The notes below the pieces were generated by a model. It made no database searches, was not told where the DNA came from, and saw only the letters and a list, made by a program, of their open reading frames with translations. Shown piece by piece: positions 31,371-45,000 of a stretch of DNA of 64,000 nucleotides; positions within the stretch are counted from its first letter, which is position 1; every line of letters begins with the position of its first letter. Origin of the DNA: Colletotrichum lupini (lineage: Eukaryota > Ascomycota > Sordariomycetes > Glomerellales > Glomerellaceae); assembly GCF_023278565.1 (NCBI RefSeq), contig NC_064675.1, positions 434,001 to 498,000 on the forward strand, given 5' to 3'. The translations under genes were made by a program, and so were the position numbers.

Positions 31371-34300
31371 CTAATCGCAAGGAATAACAGACTTCTCGGC
31401 CCTGGCTCGCATGTGAGTAGCGTGAGTCTCGAAGCATCGGGCCATCAAGTGAGTGACTGGCCAGACAGCAGCTTTATCGAGCATGTAGGCCGTGACTCTG
31501 AGAATTTTGGCGGCGTGGCCTGCGTGATCGTCCATTTGCATTCTTGTATCGACGCCTGCGATGTTTCCTTGTACAAGCTCAAGGTTCATCTTCATCTCAG
31601 CAGAGGCCAACACCTCCTGAACCTTGCCGAGCAACTTAACATCTTCCTCCTCCAGCAGCATAATTGCAGGGACTTGCGATAGGTCGACCTCATCCTGACC
31701 GAGAATTCCCAGGTACCGGCCTACTCGATCTTGCAAAGTTGCGACCCATTCAGCCAGAACCTGAGCACAATCAAATGCGCACATGGCTGACTGTAAAGGC
31801 AACTCTCTGCTGGAAAAGTCCGCAAATGTGACACCTAGCTTGTCGGACATAGCGAGCGAGTCTGCTGCGTAAAAGGCGGCCTTGCGAAGATGCTTCTCTC
31901 TACGAGAAGTGGACCGATTTGGGGCAGCCTGGGCCTGCGGGAATTTGACGGCAGAAAACTCTGGAGATGACGATGACTGGGTCGCCGGGGACTCGACGAA
32001 TACGGAGCTTGAGACCGAATTATCAGAGTGATCTGTGCCTGTCGATTCCGGGTTAGAGGCAGGTGAATGCTCGGCGTGCTGGACAATTTCGCTGCCCCGG
32101 GATAGCTCGTCAGCCATGGCATCCCAATCACGTTGCCAAAACTTCTCCTTCGAGCGGGCGAGGTTCACGAAAAGTCGTACATAGGCCAAGTCGAGAAGCG
32201 GAATGGCATCGGCAGACAGCGGTCCAAGCCCGAAAGGGTTCGGTCTCTCAAGGCTATGGTTCGGATTGCTTGCCCAGGCTGCCTGCCAGGCCTTCAGGGC
32301 TGGCTCAATGTGGCGATGCATCTTTTCGGTTTCCTCGTTGGTCCATACCTTGTTGTGATGGCGCTGACGGGTCTCCCAGATGTAGTTGTGAAGTGCGTTG
32401 ATCAAGATGAGACAACCAAACGTCGACGGCTTGAGATCGCTCTTGAAGTCGTTCACACCACCTTGCCCGATTATTTGTTGGCCATTCTGGAAGGCAAGCT
32501 GCTTCTGCTGCTTCTCGTTAGACCTGAGTAGGTCGCCCAAGGCTTCGTGGAATGTCATCTGGTTGTGGTTCGCGGCACGGACACCACCCTTGGCCGCGAA
32601 GGCCGTGGCACTCTCGGCAGCGAAGAAGTCCTCATCGCAAGGCAAGTCGAGTAGGATCTCCGAGTTAGTCAAAGCGGGAGTGTGGTTGTATGCCGCAACC
32701 AGAAGGCTTGAGAGGATGAAGACGACGTAAAGGGTACGCTTGCGTTCCTCCATCACCTTCCATTGGAGCCACTCCGCATGCTCCTCGGAGTCCGACCGAA
32801 GGCCGCTCCACGTATCGTCATGCATGTGGGTATCATGAGCTTCTGTGGATTCCACGCGAATGGGGCGGAGCAAGTCGGCAGCTTGGGCCAAGCTGACAAG
32901 AGCAGCACAGTGGGTGGAGGCGATATCGCTGGCCGTCTTGTCTCCGCAGTTGTGGCCGTAGACGACATTCAGGAGCATGGCTTGCACCAACCATACCGGG
33001 GTGTGAACAGAAGATTCCTGGTTGTGAGACGTCGGGTCAGATGCTGGAGCTCTCCGTAAGTCGGCCTTTCTCACGTCGGCTTTCCGCCTTTCCTCAAGGT
33101 ACAGTTGAATCATTTTCTTGGCCATCTCGAAGAGTTCTCGAGACTGGATGTGGTCCATTTCGTACAAGGCGCCAATGGCAGACATGGAAAGAATGAGACA
33201 CCCGCTTCCACCAACAGTGTTGGATCGGTTGGCAGCGGTGGGTGGCATCTCAAAAGTCAAAGTGGGAATGTGCAAAAATGGCAGATGAGGGTGGAAGTAA
33301 CGAAGGTAAGCGCCAACATATCGTTGTAAGTCTTGAGTGCTAGGTAAATTCTTTACATGGTCTGGAACACTGTTGGCTGTGTTCTGAAAGCCCGGCGACA
33401 TTGGCGAGCTTGGAGTCGCAAATGAGTATCTCCGTCCACCAAAGGGAGAGCACTGCGAAAGAGCACCAACGATGGCACCTCGGGTCGTTTCCGTAATGGT
33501 GGAGACGGGCGACACACCGTGGTTACCGCCGTTCAAGGACGAGGGGGTCTCTGGCCCTCCGTTGAAGTTGAGCGCTTGGTTGAGGTTTTGCGTGTTGAGT
33601 CCGGAAACCATCGACGGACTGAGGGAGCTAAGAGAGGGAGGCGGCGTCGAGAAATAGGCATCGTTCATTTTCTGCGCAGCAGGTTGTGGTGAGACGGGTG
33701 CTCCGTTTAAGAGATCTGGGAAGACCGAACCATTGAGATCCATGGCAAACGGGTTCGGGACCTGGGGAGGACCCATAACGGCCGGTTGCCACATTGAACT
33801 TGTTCCTGCCGGAGCAGGATGATGATTGGAGCCGTCCACCATTACATCGCTAATGCCACTTTGGCTGGTGGTGCTAATTGCCGAGGGACTCGAGCCGTCT
33901 ACGGCGTTATCGGCGCCCTGAAAAGACATCTGGTGCTCGAAGCCGGTCAGCCAGTCGAAGCTGTCGTCCAATTGCGTCGCCGACATATCGCCGGCCAGGC
34001 CGTGGGGAAACGGCGAAGCTTGGTCCATGGCCATGGATTGCGGCGAATCATTGTAGTGGAGCGCGTTAGGGTTGATGGTGGAGCCCGGGCCGAACAGCAG
34101 ACCCTCGAAGTCAAAGTCGGGATTAAAGACGGCCATGGGAGGCGCGGTCCGCAAGCCGCTAAAGTCCATATTGTTGATGCCGTGCGTCTCGAGCTTTGGC
34201 AAGCCGTGAGACATGCCTCTGTGACCCATTGCAGCCGACATGCCGGCAAAGTCCATGTTATGCACGGGCAACCCCGCGAGGCTGGGGTGACGGCTGTGTG

Positions 34301-35093
34301 TGCCAGGAGGCATGCCCCGCGCTACCTGTGCGTTGGCCGCGGCAATCATCTGCATAGCGTTGCCGTCGACATGGCTGATGGTGTTTGCCCTGGGCCGCAT
34401 CGAGGCAGCAGCGGCATTTGCGGCGGCGGCAGCATTGGGACCAGCGACACTGTTCTTACGTGCGCGGGCTCCAGGTGCAGCACTGCTGGCACTCTCACGA
34501 CGATTGCGAGGACGTGACGAGGGTGTGGTGGTCTGATGAAGCTTCTGCTGGTGTCTCAGCAGCAGATCGCGACGGGCAAAGCATCTTGTGCACTCGGGAC
34601 ACTCGAAGGGCTTCTCTTTTGTGTGGGAACGCTCGTGACGTTTCAGATGCTCCAATCGGGCGAAAGAGCGCTGACAAGTCGCGCACACATGAGGGCGGGG
34701 TTTATCGGTCTTGGGAGGCGGGAAATTGGCAGGTGTCTTCGTGTTGACAGTAATGGTAGAAGCTACTAAAATGATTGCGAGGACATTGTCAGCTACGATC
34801 AGGATCATTCAAACAAAATTGGAAGGGTCGATTGCATTGCATTGCATTCCTCGGAAAGCCATGGGCGGTGGACGGGTGGTGGTGGGATTGAATTGGAAGG
34901 CGGGACAAGCGGTTGGGAACAGGAGGGGCAGTTTTTGGAGGGGTGAGCAAGGTGAGGTGCGACTCATACCACTGTCTTCGGTGGTTGCGGCGGCAGCGGC
35001 AGCGGTGTTGGCGGCAGCTGGGGCCGGAGCTGAAGCGGGAGTAGTCATGCTGGAGTTCTTTTCGACCTTGACCTCGCTATCGTTCATGGCCAT
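31371..35093 (-). CDS. C2H2 transcription factor with fungal_trans domain (ADR1/AmdX-like)
   Basis: Exon 1 is 34970-35093 and exon 2 is 31371-34765. They are joined in phase 1 across a 204-bp intron and encode 1172 residues. The start is MAMNDSEVKVEKNSS; the frame is open further upstream, but that part looks like leader. Two adjacent C2H2 fingers (Cys69, Cys72, His85, His89; Cys97, Cys100, His113, His118) read FARLEHLKRHERSH and CFARRDLLLRHQQKLH, the arrangement of yeast ADR1 and Aspergillus AmdX. An RKNS site (144-147) follows, as in ADR1, and could be a kinase target. A low-complexity Ala/Met/Gly region leads to the fungal_trans dimerisation/regulatory region from about residue 530 (LQRYVGAYLRYFHPHLPFLH). 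It is nuclear. ADR1-type factors control alternative carbon-source genes; its targets here are unknown. Confidence 0.9.
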
Positions 35094-35341
35094 ACTTTTG
35101 GAGTTCGTAATCGTCGTTCGTCGTGATCGTAAAGGCAAGGAGGTGGAAGGGGAGGTTGGTTGGGTTGAAGAAGGGTCGGATTGCTTTTTGGGGTGGTTGC
35201 TTGGACGCAGCTCGGCGGTCGGGAGAGTGCGCAATAGCAACAAGCGAGGGAAAGAGGTGGGTTTAGATAAGAAGAAAGTGTACGAGAGGAAGTGAAAGAG
35301 AGAAAGATTGATTGTGTGCGATCGAGTTATTGGATGTTGTG

Positions 35342-35379
35342 GTGTGTGTGTGGTGTGTGTGTGTGTGTGTGTGTGTGTG
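35342..35379. repeat. (TG)n microsatellite
   Basis: About 38 bp of mostly uninterrupted TG units lie 250 bp upstream of the C2H2 regulator's start codon, in its leader or promoter. Confidence 0.95.
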
Positions 35380-35979
35380 AGTGAGAGAGACTTGGATTGA
35401 GGAAGAGGGATGGCGGGGTGGATTGGAGACGGGGGGTGATGGAAAGTGCCCAGGTTGTTTCGGGGTGCGGCGTTTAGTTGGAGGGAGAGGTAGACAAGAG
35501 GGAGAAGTCGCTGTTGGAAGCTGAAGTTGGCATGCTAATTCCAACCCAGAGTATCCGCAGAGAAAGAGGATAGGCCAAAGAGTAAGAGTCGGAAAGCAGG
35601 TAGATAGTGGGCAAGGAAGAAGAAGAGAGAGAGAGGAAACAGGCCAGCAAATGGTTTCCTCGGTCTTGTCTTGCTAGTGTCCTTTGTTAGGTACTCTCGA
35701 GTCTTGGTTCCTCGTATGGCTGGAGGGGAGAGCTATTGAAGCTTTTGTCGAACGAACAATTCCCACCGGTCGAAGCAGTTGCTTGGAGAAAGAAAGGAAG
35801 GAGGGAAAGGAAGAGGAAGCAAGTGGTCAATGGTGGGAAGGGGGGGTTGAGGTACTTGTTAGGGAAAACGCTCGTTGCAGCCCAGCCTGGTGTGCATCTG
35901 TGGGCAAAATGAGAAGAGTGGAAGGAGCGAGGACCACGGGAGTTGGTGTGGACTGCCTGCCACCAAAAAGCAGAGACCA

Positions 35980-35980
<1 letters not shown>

Positions 35981-36006
<26 letters not shown>
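35981..36006. repeat. (GA)n microsatellite
   Basis: About thirteen GA units. With the TG tracts on both sides, it forms a purine-rich promoter-like region upstream of the C2H2 regulator. Confidence 0.95.
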
Positions 36007-36011
<5 letters not shown>

Positions 36012-36052
36012 GAGCAAGAGAGATGCCCGTCAAGTCAAGCAAGAGCGAATGT

Positions 36053-36071
36053 GTGCGTGTGTGTGTGTGTG
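36053..36071. repeat. (TG)n microsatellite
   Basis: A short run of nine to ten TG/GT units upstream of the C2H2 regulator. Confidence 0.9.
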
Positions 36072-39000
36072 CGTTGTGGGTGTGTGGGCGGGTACCTAGT
36101 GTGAGGTACTGTCCCTTTGGCGATGGGACGTGAAGGGTACAGGTAGGTAGGTGCCTTACCATCGAGCGTCCGGCAAAGTACCTCGGCCAGTCTGGAGATA
36201 CTGTGTGCTGACCGGGGATGGGACTGGTACAAGGTTGCAGATGCCCCACAAAACGCGAAAGCAGGGTCCGTCGGTGGGATGGGAGATTTGATGGATGGGA
36301 AAGAGAGCGACCGCCGCAGTCACGACTCACTATACCTTAGCAATTTAGGTCCCTTAGTCCCGTCGCAGCCTTCCCCATTACTTAAGGTACTTGAGTATGG
36401 AACCTAAGGCACCTATCCCAAAGAATCTTTTATTCCCATGCGCTGGCTCAATACAATCACCTGCGAAATACATTTGGAGAAGAAGGCTTCGGAACCTGCT
36501 CTCCTCGTGACCATAAGAAGAAATCTGGTATTATTCCGCACAACTAAAACTATATGGTTCTTGTCTTCCAGGCAGCTGTGGGCACCTGGTTCTTCATTAC
36601 CTTTCACTAAGGCACCTCACCTTACGGGTCACCTTACCTGGGTACCTAGGTACCTTGCTGAGATACGTACCCGAACTTTCCTCGATCCAATAATTCCCGG
36701 GTACGTACACAGCAGCCTGAGATGGCAAGGCCAGTTTTACATGGCAAACATGGCCCGGGCACAGTGCGGCGGCATCACTTGACCGAATAGGAACAAAGTA
36801 CCTCCAGGGGTCGTACCTCACTCTCTCTGCTGGTCTGAGGTAGTCCACCATTCCTTCCTGTTTCCTTTCTCTCCTCCTTGCTCTTCATCCAATGGCTACC
36901 TTAATTAGGTACATGCCTCTCAAGAGCTCCAGTCCGTCACCAATCACTACAGTCTCTTGAATATCCCGTCCGGGCTGTAGTGGGGGACGGGGGCATCACC
37001 TTGCCTTCTTCCATGGAGTCCAAGAGGCTCCATGAAACTTGCTGGACTAACGGATACTGAATTCCATCCGTCCTCCTCTGATTACCAACTTCTCGTTACT
37101 TGTTAGAAAAATGACAAGTGGTACATAAGGCAGTGAGGTAAGATGATGTATTTAGACCTCGTGCGGAAAAGCGATGGACAGACTGAGTGAGGCTGAGGCA
37201 CTTTGACACATTTCATGTTCGTACGGATACTTCCCACACCGAGCCGAGTTATGCTACCAAAAGACGGAAGCCTCACCACGGACGAATGGGCGGACGGAAT
37301 TAGGGTCTAGAATAGATGACTTGGCGCGAGCACATGACTTGACCTGCTTAGGGAAGTCTCCGTACGATCAGGCTGTGCCTACCTGTGTACGGCTTCCGGA
37401 TAGACTTGGTCAAGATAGGTACGCACCTCACTCGACGGAGAAGAGTAAAGCACGGAACTTCAAAGCAGTATTCATATCCAGTTTCCACAAGATCCGCAAG
37501 TCACTCGACTTCCGCGGGCCCTTTAGTGCTAGCTGTCCATCCGTACAAAGTGAACGCGAAAAGGCAATAATGGTCTTGCGTTCCATCTTGTCTGGAAATT
37601 CCATATATACTTTCTGCTCGCTGTCCTGCATTCCCCTGCCAAAAGAATTAGCGTCTGCTTACGCTGCGGTTTCCTTGCTACCTGTAGCCTACAAAGCCTG
37701 AACCGCTAATTGACTGCTTTTCAACTTTCCGCCAACAGCTTCATTCCCGCTTTCAGGTTACATGGCTACACTCCCGCCCAGAGCTAGCCCCCAGAACAGA
37801 CTGGTCAGGGGGACACCAGTTGAGGGTGAACAAGGGGAGGCTGGTATGGGGGAACCGTTGCAGGCTGAAAGCAGCAGGCCGCCGTGCCCTCCAATGCACA
37901 AAGTACGGACGGAGTACTCCGTACTACTGTGTAGACCTTGGACCACCTCGCCAAAAAAGATGACTCGATCCACCGCGGAGTCGGGAACCTTGAGCCTGGA
38001 GTCTTGAGCCCGAAGCCTGAAGCCTGAATCACTTTGGATAAAAGGGGGCAGGGCTGTAAATATGGACATGGACATGGGCTCGGCCGTGTTTCCTACGTAA
38101 TCGGGTCTGGAGACCACGTCCCGTGCGCCAAACGGTCTGTTCTCTTTCCTTGGCCAGCCTGCTTAATGCCGGGGTTTGACGTGCGTGGTGGTGGTGGACT
38201 GGGCGATTTCAAGATGCGATACCGATTTAACAACAGGACCATCCTATCCTTCAGCAAACAAGGCTCCTCTGTCTGTGCCGTAAGAATACTAAGTGTGTGA
38301 ATGCCCATGCTTATCGCACGGGACACTGTCCGATGGCGAAACAGACATGCGACACCTGTATCGGAGGGTCGGACAGCTCGGCAAGGCGACGAGACTTGGG
38401 CCCGACGCGTGAGCCTCTGTGAGCTTATTCGACTGATGCCAACGACAGCGCCAGAGGTAAAAGGAAGGGCTGGTCGTGGCAGAAATAATCAGACGGCCAG
38501 ACTGAGTTTTGCCCATTGTCGATGTGCAAGGGGAATCGGCACGAAGCCGTTACCGCTGGTATTCAACCAGCCCATCCCGGGCTCTCGCGTACAGAGCTTG
38601 CCTCAATGCTGAACAATACCCTGCGGCTCCGCGATGCTGTATCGCCGCGTCGTGATCCGGGGCATTCGTTGCCGGCCATTCACCGACGGGGGGGGGGGGC
38701 TCTCTCGGTACGTTGTCATGTTGTCCATCGCCCGCCGCCGCTGTCGTGGTTAGTCGTCCGCGCGCCTCTGCCAGCTGCCGTGGTGTGCCATGGCTTTCTC
38801 TCACATTTCATCTGCATAAGGTACAGGGAAGCCAGGGCAGATGTTCGGAAATAGAGCAACTGCCCAGTACCTCAAAGCCTCGGGCTCCATGGCTTTTCTT
38901 CGCACGGAGCGCAAAGTATCGGTATCTAAAGGTCTCGTCGAGGCAGGGCAGTCCGCGTCCAGTCGCATCACTCGACATGCCAGGCCTGTCGTTGGCTGGC

Positions 39001-42000
39001 TCAGCGGCAAAGTGGATTGGATGGAGGATCCCGCGCTGGATATTTCATGGCCCGGGGTTGTTCCAGAGGCAGGCCAAGCCTGGCCCGGGCGAGTGTCCGC
39101 TGCGAAATTGAGTTTCCCACTGGTGCTCAGCTAGGATATGATCCGAAGCAAAGACGGTGTGTGACGCCCGGTGAGGTGTGAGTGCTAAGTTAGGTTGACT
39201 AGTTGAGTGGTGTCGCACACCTACGCATACACCGGCCTGGCATGGCACGGCGGATACGTACAACCAAAGCAACACACCCTTTTTTTGTTCTGTTCTCTCG
39301 ACGTTTCTGGTGTATTTTCCTTCTGTGCCTGGCTGATCCGGTTTGTGCGGCATTGACAATCAAAGGGATTTAGCTAGAAAACAAGCTGCTGCGGTAGCTT
39401 GGTGCGTATAGGGATTGACCGTATTCATCCTGTTTCTGCCCTGCCTGACAAGAGCCATTGCGATGAAATGCGAAACATACGCGAACAGGTCAGGCCGCTG
39501 TCGCTCACTCAAATCGACGTGCTGACAGTTGAGGCCGTCAGCTCCAGCCAATGGCAAAGAACTCCGAGGATGATCGAGACCGATAGCCGGAGAACGAAGT
39601 GGCCGTGCTGCTGATAGGCCCCGTACCCTTTTTGGAGGGGCAGCTCTAGCCTCTAGCCTCTGGGTGCATTGAAGAACGCAGCACCCTCACCAGTCCATGG
39701 CAGGAAAAAGGAAGAAAACAGTCCAATGCTAGTGGCTGCAATTGACACATGTCTGGAAGGGAGCTAGGTAGGTATTGATGTACGACAGTAGAGCAGAAGA
39801 GAGATGGGAGACACTTGGATACATCGGTACCAAAAGACGCTGATCAGGGTTCTCCGTATCCAACACGGTGCCTCGTGGTCAGCCGGGTTTGGTAGGTACA
39901 TCGTCCGCCGTAGCCCATGGCGGGACTATTCTGTACCTCGGGCCACTCGAAGAAAGCCGGGAAGAGCAGGTACCGAAGTTTCTCGTCTTTTGTGGATGCA
40001 GATGAGTTGTATTGATCTGTAGGTGGCACCAAGACAGCAAGGCGTCCAGACTCCAGTGCGTGTACTTGCATATGTGGGAGGTAGGGGTTTCCACATCGTA
40101 GCCAATCCAGCGCAAGGTAAGCAGCCCGTAGTGCAATGGAAATGATGAACGAGGTATCATCGAAGCGGCAAGATGAGGTCAGTCCAGCTGTTGTTCATCG
40201 TCAGTCTGCGGTTCGTATATCTAACTAGACTCTGGAGTAAACCGCCTTGGAAATTGACGAGACCTTGATGCTTGGGTTGCTTGAGTTGCTTGGATCGGCT
40301 GGCGCATGGTGAGAATGTACGTGTGGCCTGGTGATGAACGGAGTTCCCTCGCTGTGCCATTGAGAATCGGAAGACAGGCCACAAGTCGGGATAGGTATGG
40401 AGGCCGTCGTGAAAGCTAAGGCTAGGTAAAATGAAGGGTTCTGGAGGCTGAAGCACCCGCTCATTCCAATCATTGCTGCGTCGGTGGCCGATGGAGCCAT
40501 GGCCGAATGGCATGCATCTTCTTCTTGTTTCTGCTGCATGAGGCCCGTTTCTGTTCGCATGTTGCAGGTTGCAGACGACTCTGCATCAGCATCAGCGCGT
40601 CGGGTATCTGATGGGCCAGCCGACGCTCAATGGTGGGCTTCCGTGCTCAATTGTTGCTCATCTCTGATTCGACATGCGGCAGCGGTTTATTGTCCAACAT
40701 ACGTTTCTCGTCCAGCGTTGAAACCTAGGGCGAAGGATCCTGGAATAAGAGACTCAAAGTATGTCGACAGCCATGGGAACAAGGTGTTCATTGTTGTTCG
40801 ATATAGTGCCTGGGATGGTGCAAGTACAGCAGCGGCTGAAGCCCGACAGGTCGAGAGGCGCCGACCAGCAGAACTGAAATGGTAGACGGGGAGTTGTATT
40901 GAGAGAACATGTCGTCAGGTAAGCAGAATCAGTCGATCGATTTGCGAGCCCGCGGATGCTGGTGGTCTGGCGGTGCTGGTGGATTGGAAGCTGGGGGAGC
41001 AAGGGCGTTGTCGCGAGAGACGCCGTGAGTGGCTGGCGAAAATGGCGGCACCCTGCCTCTTGCACGCTAGCGCTGCTGCGTCAAGCTGCAACGCAAGTGG
41101 AAGTGCAAGTGCAAGGGCAACTGCGAATGGATAGCGACGGAGTAGCTGCTTGGAAATGTGCAGGTGCAGCTAGGTAGCTATCCAATTCCAAGGGAACTCG
41201 GGAGGGCCTATCTGGGGCCTGGAGGTCGAGGTGCAGCAGGACAGGGCCGAGTGCATGAGCGGATGCAAGGCAGTTCGTAGTTGTGTCGTGGATCGTGTGC
41301 TAAGGTATTCGTAAGGCACGACTCAGAAGAAGCACATTATCACACCTCTACGCAGTGGTGTAAGTGGTGCACCCTGCTTGTTGTCTGCTAAGGTGCTATG
41401 TGATCTGGTGTATGATTTGGTGTTTAGTGTTTGAGACAAGAAGCAACGTGAGGTTGAGTTCCCCGTCCTCGGGCTGTGGAAAGGCACGTACCTCACATGG
41501 TGGAGACACCTACCATCGATGATTGGGTGACCGTGCCAGCATATTAGATCCCACCAAGCACAGTGCGGCGGGCCCCACTCTGTCGTTCCGTGGTGCAGTC
41601 GCAGGAAGGTACGGAGCAAGGAGTATCGACCACCTGCTTCTCATGTTCGTGGCTTCCTTCATAATGGCACATGCTGCCTTCCTATTACCTATCACTTTAT
41701 TTCCATTCACCTCCACGGACAATACCCGAGAGAATGGAAGGCACGATGAACGCCCGACATCCTTATCTTAGGTCCACTCACATAATGAGGTAAGGTACAG
41801 TATCAATAGAAATGTCAAGACTCGAAAGCAATTCAGGTCCAGGACCCAAGCCTGACGTTTATTCGGCGCTGGACAAGTATACCATGTACTCCGTGCTCTA
41901 TGCCTAGGTTCCTTGCCTAAGGTACCTACTTGCCTTTGAAGCGTGGCCTGCAACGGCAAGACCCCTGTTGCCTTGGTTCTCGGGCCAAACTTCTTGCCTT

Positions 42001-45000
42001 GTTCGCATGTCTTCGGTGGCTCAGATGTCCGAGAGGGTCGTCTCTTCTTTTTCAAGAATCAACGCTCACCGGCGGCCGCAACATTGACGACCATCCTTTC
42101 GCATCGCATCCACCCACGCCGTCGCCGCATTCCCAAAGCTCGTGATCGAATCACGGCCAGCTGTCATGTCACTCCATCCTAAGCCCGTTTCCTCGTTTCG
42201 AGCCCTGGGCACAGACTCCACCTTGTCACACTCCAAGACTCCAATCTGAGGTGGAGATTCGTTCCCTCACCGAATCACCCACAAACCCAAGCATCAAACT
42301 TCTCCACGCCAGACTCCACCACCACCACTCGTCGCCACTGTCACACTCTCCGTCACAACCACCACCAGTTCTTCAGCACAAGCGGTTTTGCCCCTCCATC
42401 CGCCAGATGAGCACATCCTGACATGGCCCAACCTCCTGCTCAGTCCACTGGAAGGCCATAGCTCGGCCCAGCCATCGACTTTGACAGCAATATCTCCGAT
42501 ACGGCTATCGGTACACTACGGGAAACGGGAAGCCCAGATACACACGGATCCCAACTATGGACCCGTCTCGGCTACGACGAGTGGGTTTCTCTGACTTCCA
42601 ACCCTGCCAGGCAGCCGACCCGACTTCATATCTCGCCGCGGCCGCCGCCGCCACTGGGGGTTCATAATGCATGAACGCCTGTGCAAGCTATGGTCAGCAT
42701 GCTCCGAAGTGCAAACAACAGCGGTAGTTCCAGGGCAACTCCTCAGAACCAAAGCGACACTCGCACATCGTAGTAGCGTACGGATACAAAGATGAGACAA
42801 GAAATGATACGGCTGCACCGTAACCTTTTCCCACTATCGCCGTCTGCTCTATATCTCTCCATCTCTGTCATATTGACTCATTGACTTGGGTGACGGCGCT
42901 CTGTAGGCTCAATGCCCACTGGATCGGCCGCTGTACCCGATCAAAGTTGTCAGCAGCCTGCGCCGTCCTCTTAGGTTCCGAGGCCGGCGGCGGCCTCTTA
43001 CTACAATCGTATTATTTACTTCCTGCGCACACAATGACGGCTTTGCCTCGCTATCAATGGGCAGTCCAGAAACGCGAGACACTGATGCCACTAGTCTCCG
43101 CTCGACTGCAGATGTCCATATATGCCCGCCGCCCGTTGTTGTCCGCCAATGACACAGACCGAAACACTTAGACAGAAGCACAAGAGGGTCCAACTCGCTG
43201 AAAACCCCATGGCACCTCAATCGTCAGAGTAAGAGTCACACGGAGCTAGCAGGGCTTGCCTGGTAGTACCCGCGATCCAGATCCCTCCACTCTGCCAAAA
43301 CTGCGTCACAGCTTCAGATCTCTGCACAAAAGCATTTCCTTGCATGCAGCGTCCACCGAGTATGGAAGAAGAGAAAGAGAGAGAGCGGGCGAGCATATAG
43401 GCGGCCGAGACACGGGCTGACAGACTGAAGAGTTTCTCTTAGAAGAACAGGCCGGGTCACTCACTTTCTGCATAGCTTGAAATGGTTTCCAGCTTCGGGC
43501 CACCGATATTTGAGCTGCGCTGGCGACAAAAATGATATCATTCAACATAGATGCCAGTGTGTCCTGCGTAAAGAAGATGACTTTCGCCACATCGCCCACG
43601 CATACATCTTACATCAAGAAGGCCCTGGGGGACATATCACCGTCCTAGATGTGTTAGCTGACTGGCCAGGCTTTCTGTGTATAATCATTGTTCGCGCACT
43701 AAGCATCTGCCGAGACTCGTTGGGTCCGTGTTTATCAACCTATATCAAGATCTATCATGTTGAATCTCACGCCAGGACGCGAAGTGGCAATGGTGCTCTC
43801 ACCAACATACGAATATCATCTGCTCGACAAAGAGCTTCCAGTTTCCTACCTGTTACAGTACAACTCATAGCAAAGCACAAAAACCTCCGATCTGTACTCT
43901 ATTAATAACGGTGCCTACACTAGAGGCACAAAGTCGAGACCCATAGAGGCCCGTCGATCTTATCCAGCCGCCTTGGTCCCGGAGACGCACAAAAAAGAGA
44001 CATTATCAAGCAGGTACTTGCAACCATTCGGTCCTCCATGTACCTCCGACAGTGTTGGCTGAGACCGGAGCTCACTGTGCTTCCTCGACATGGGCCGGGG
44101 TCTTAGCCCGCACACCTTCACACGTTGCTGTTACGTCGGTGGAGCTCCAGGGTCGCAGACTGGAATTGGACGACGGGAAAACGCAATGATTCCTATCTGC
44201 AAGTCAATAGATGGAGGGGCTTGGCTACCCGCCCTCATTGTCCAACGGCGAATCGCTTGGGTGGGCTTCTTTGCCCTCCTCCAAGGAACCCTCGCAATAA
44301 CCTCCTGTTAACGACATGTCATGCTGGGGGAGCCCGTCGGTGACTGGTATCCAGACTTGGGCAGGGCCCTCTCGCGCGCTTTCCGATGGAACTCGACATT
44401 GAACATATTATTCAGAATCTAGAGCTGTCGAAACTTTGTCGCAAGCTCGCTTACCACTCGACTCGCCCGACACAGGATACGAGATTGAAGGACCCCGTCG
44501 CTCTGCGTTGTACAGCCCACACTGTTGAAACGAATCTTGCTGCGACGATGAGAGAAAACGGCTGAGCAGTAGACGCCGGCGATGCCGCCAACATCTTGAC
44601 AGCGCCCACGCTACGGATACGCTACCGCTACCGCCTCTGTTCACGGCGACGCCCGGACCGGTCAGGGCACAGCAGAGAGCCTAGCGATTTGGGGTATCAA
44701 CGGCTTAACAAGCCACCCCTGTCCCACACCCTCGTCCGTTGTCCTTGTGACCTCTTCCGATACTTTGTCAGCTCAGGGATATGAGGTTCAACGCCGGCTT
44801 ACCTGCTTAGGGAGACGGACATTTTATCCTTGGACGCAGCCAGCAATGCCATCTCATCCTTGGCTGTGGTGATACGTGCAGCTGTAGCACGCTTGACTTG
44901 AGAAGAAATTGTTTTAGCTACCCAGTGCCAGTCCATCGACGGTTCCAAGTCCCATTTGCTTCAGGCATTCTGATAGCGTTGGCTTCCGTCACGGGATATC

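Noticed and set aside
33819..34517. A 232-codon plus-strand frame over the C2H2 regulator
   Set aside because: It lies wholly inside the coding exon of the regulator on the opposite strand and has no recognisable domain.
42423..42672. A frame with a single internal stop, considered as a decayed first exon
   Set aside because: About 80 codons with one stop is not rare in a 15-kb region read in six frames, and the peptide matches no family I recognise.
44200..44720. Protein-like stretches interrupted by stops, considered as a pseudogene
   Set aside because: The stop density (about five in 170 codons) is what random sequence of this composition gives. No ordered family motifs were found.
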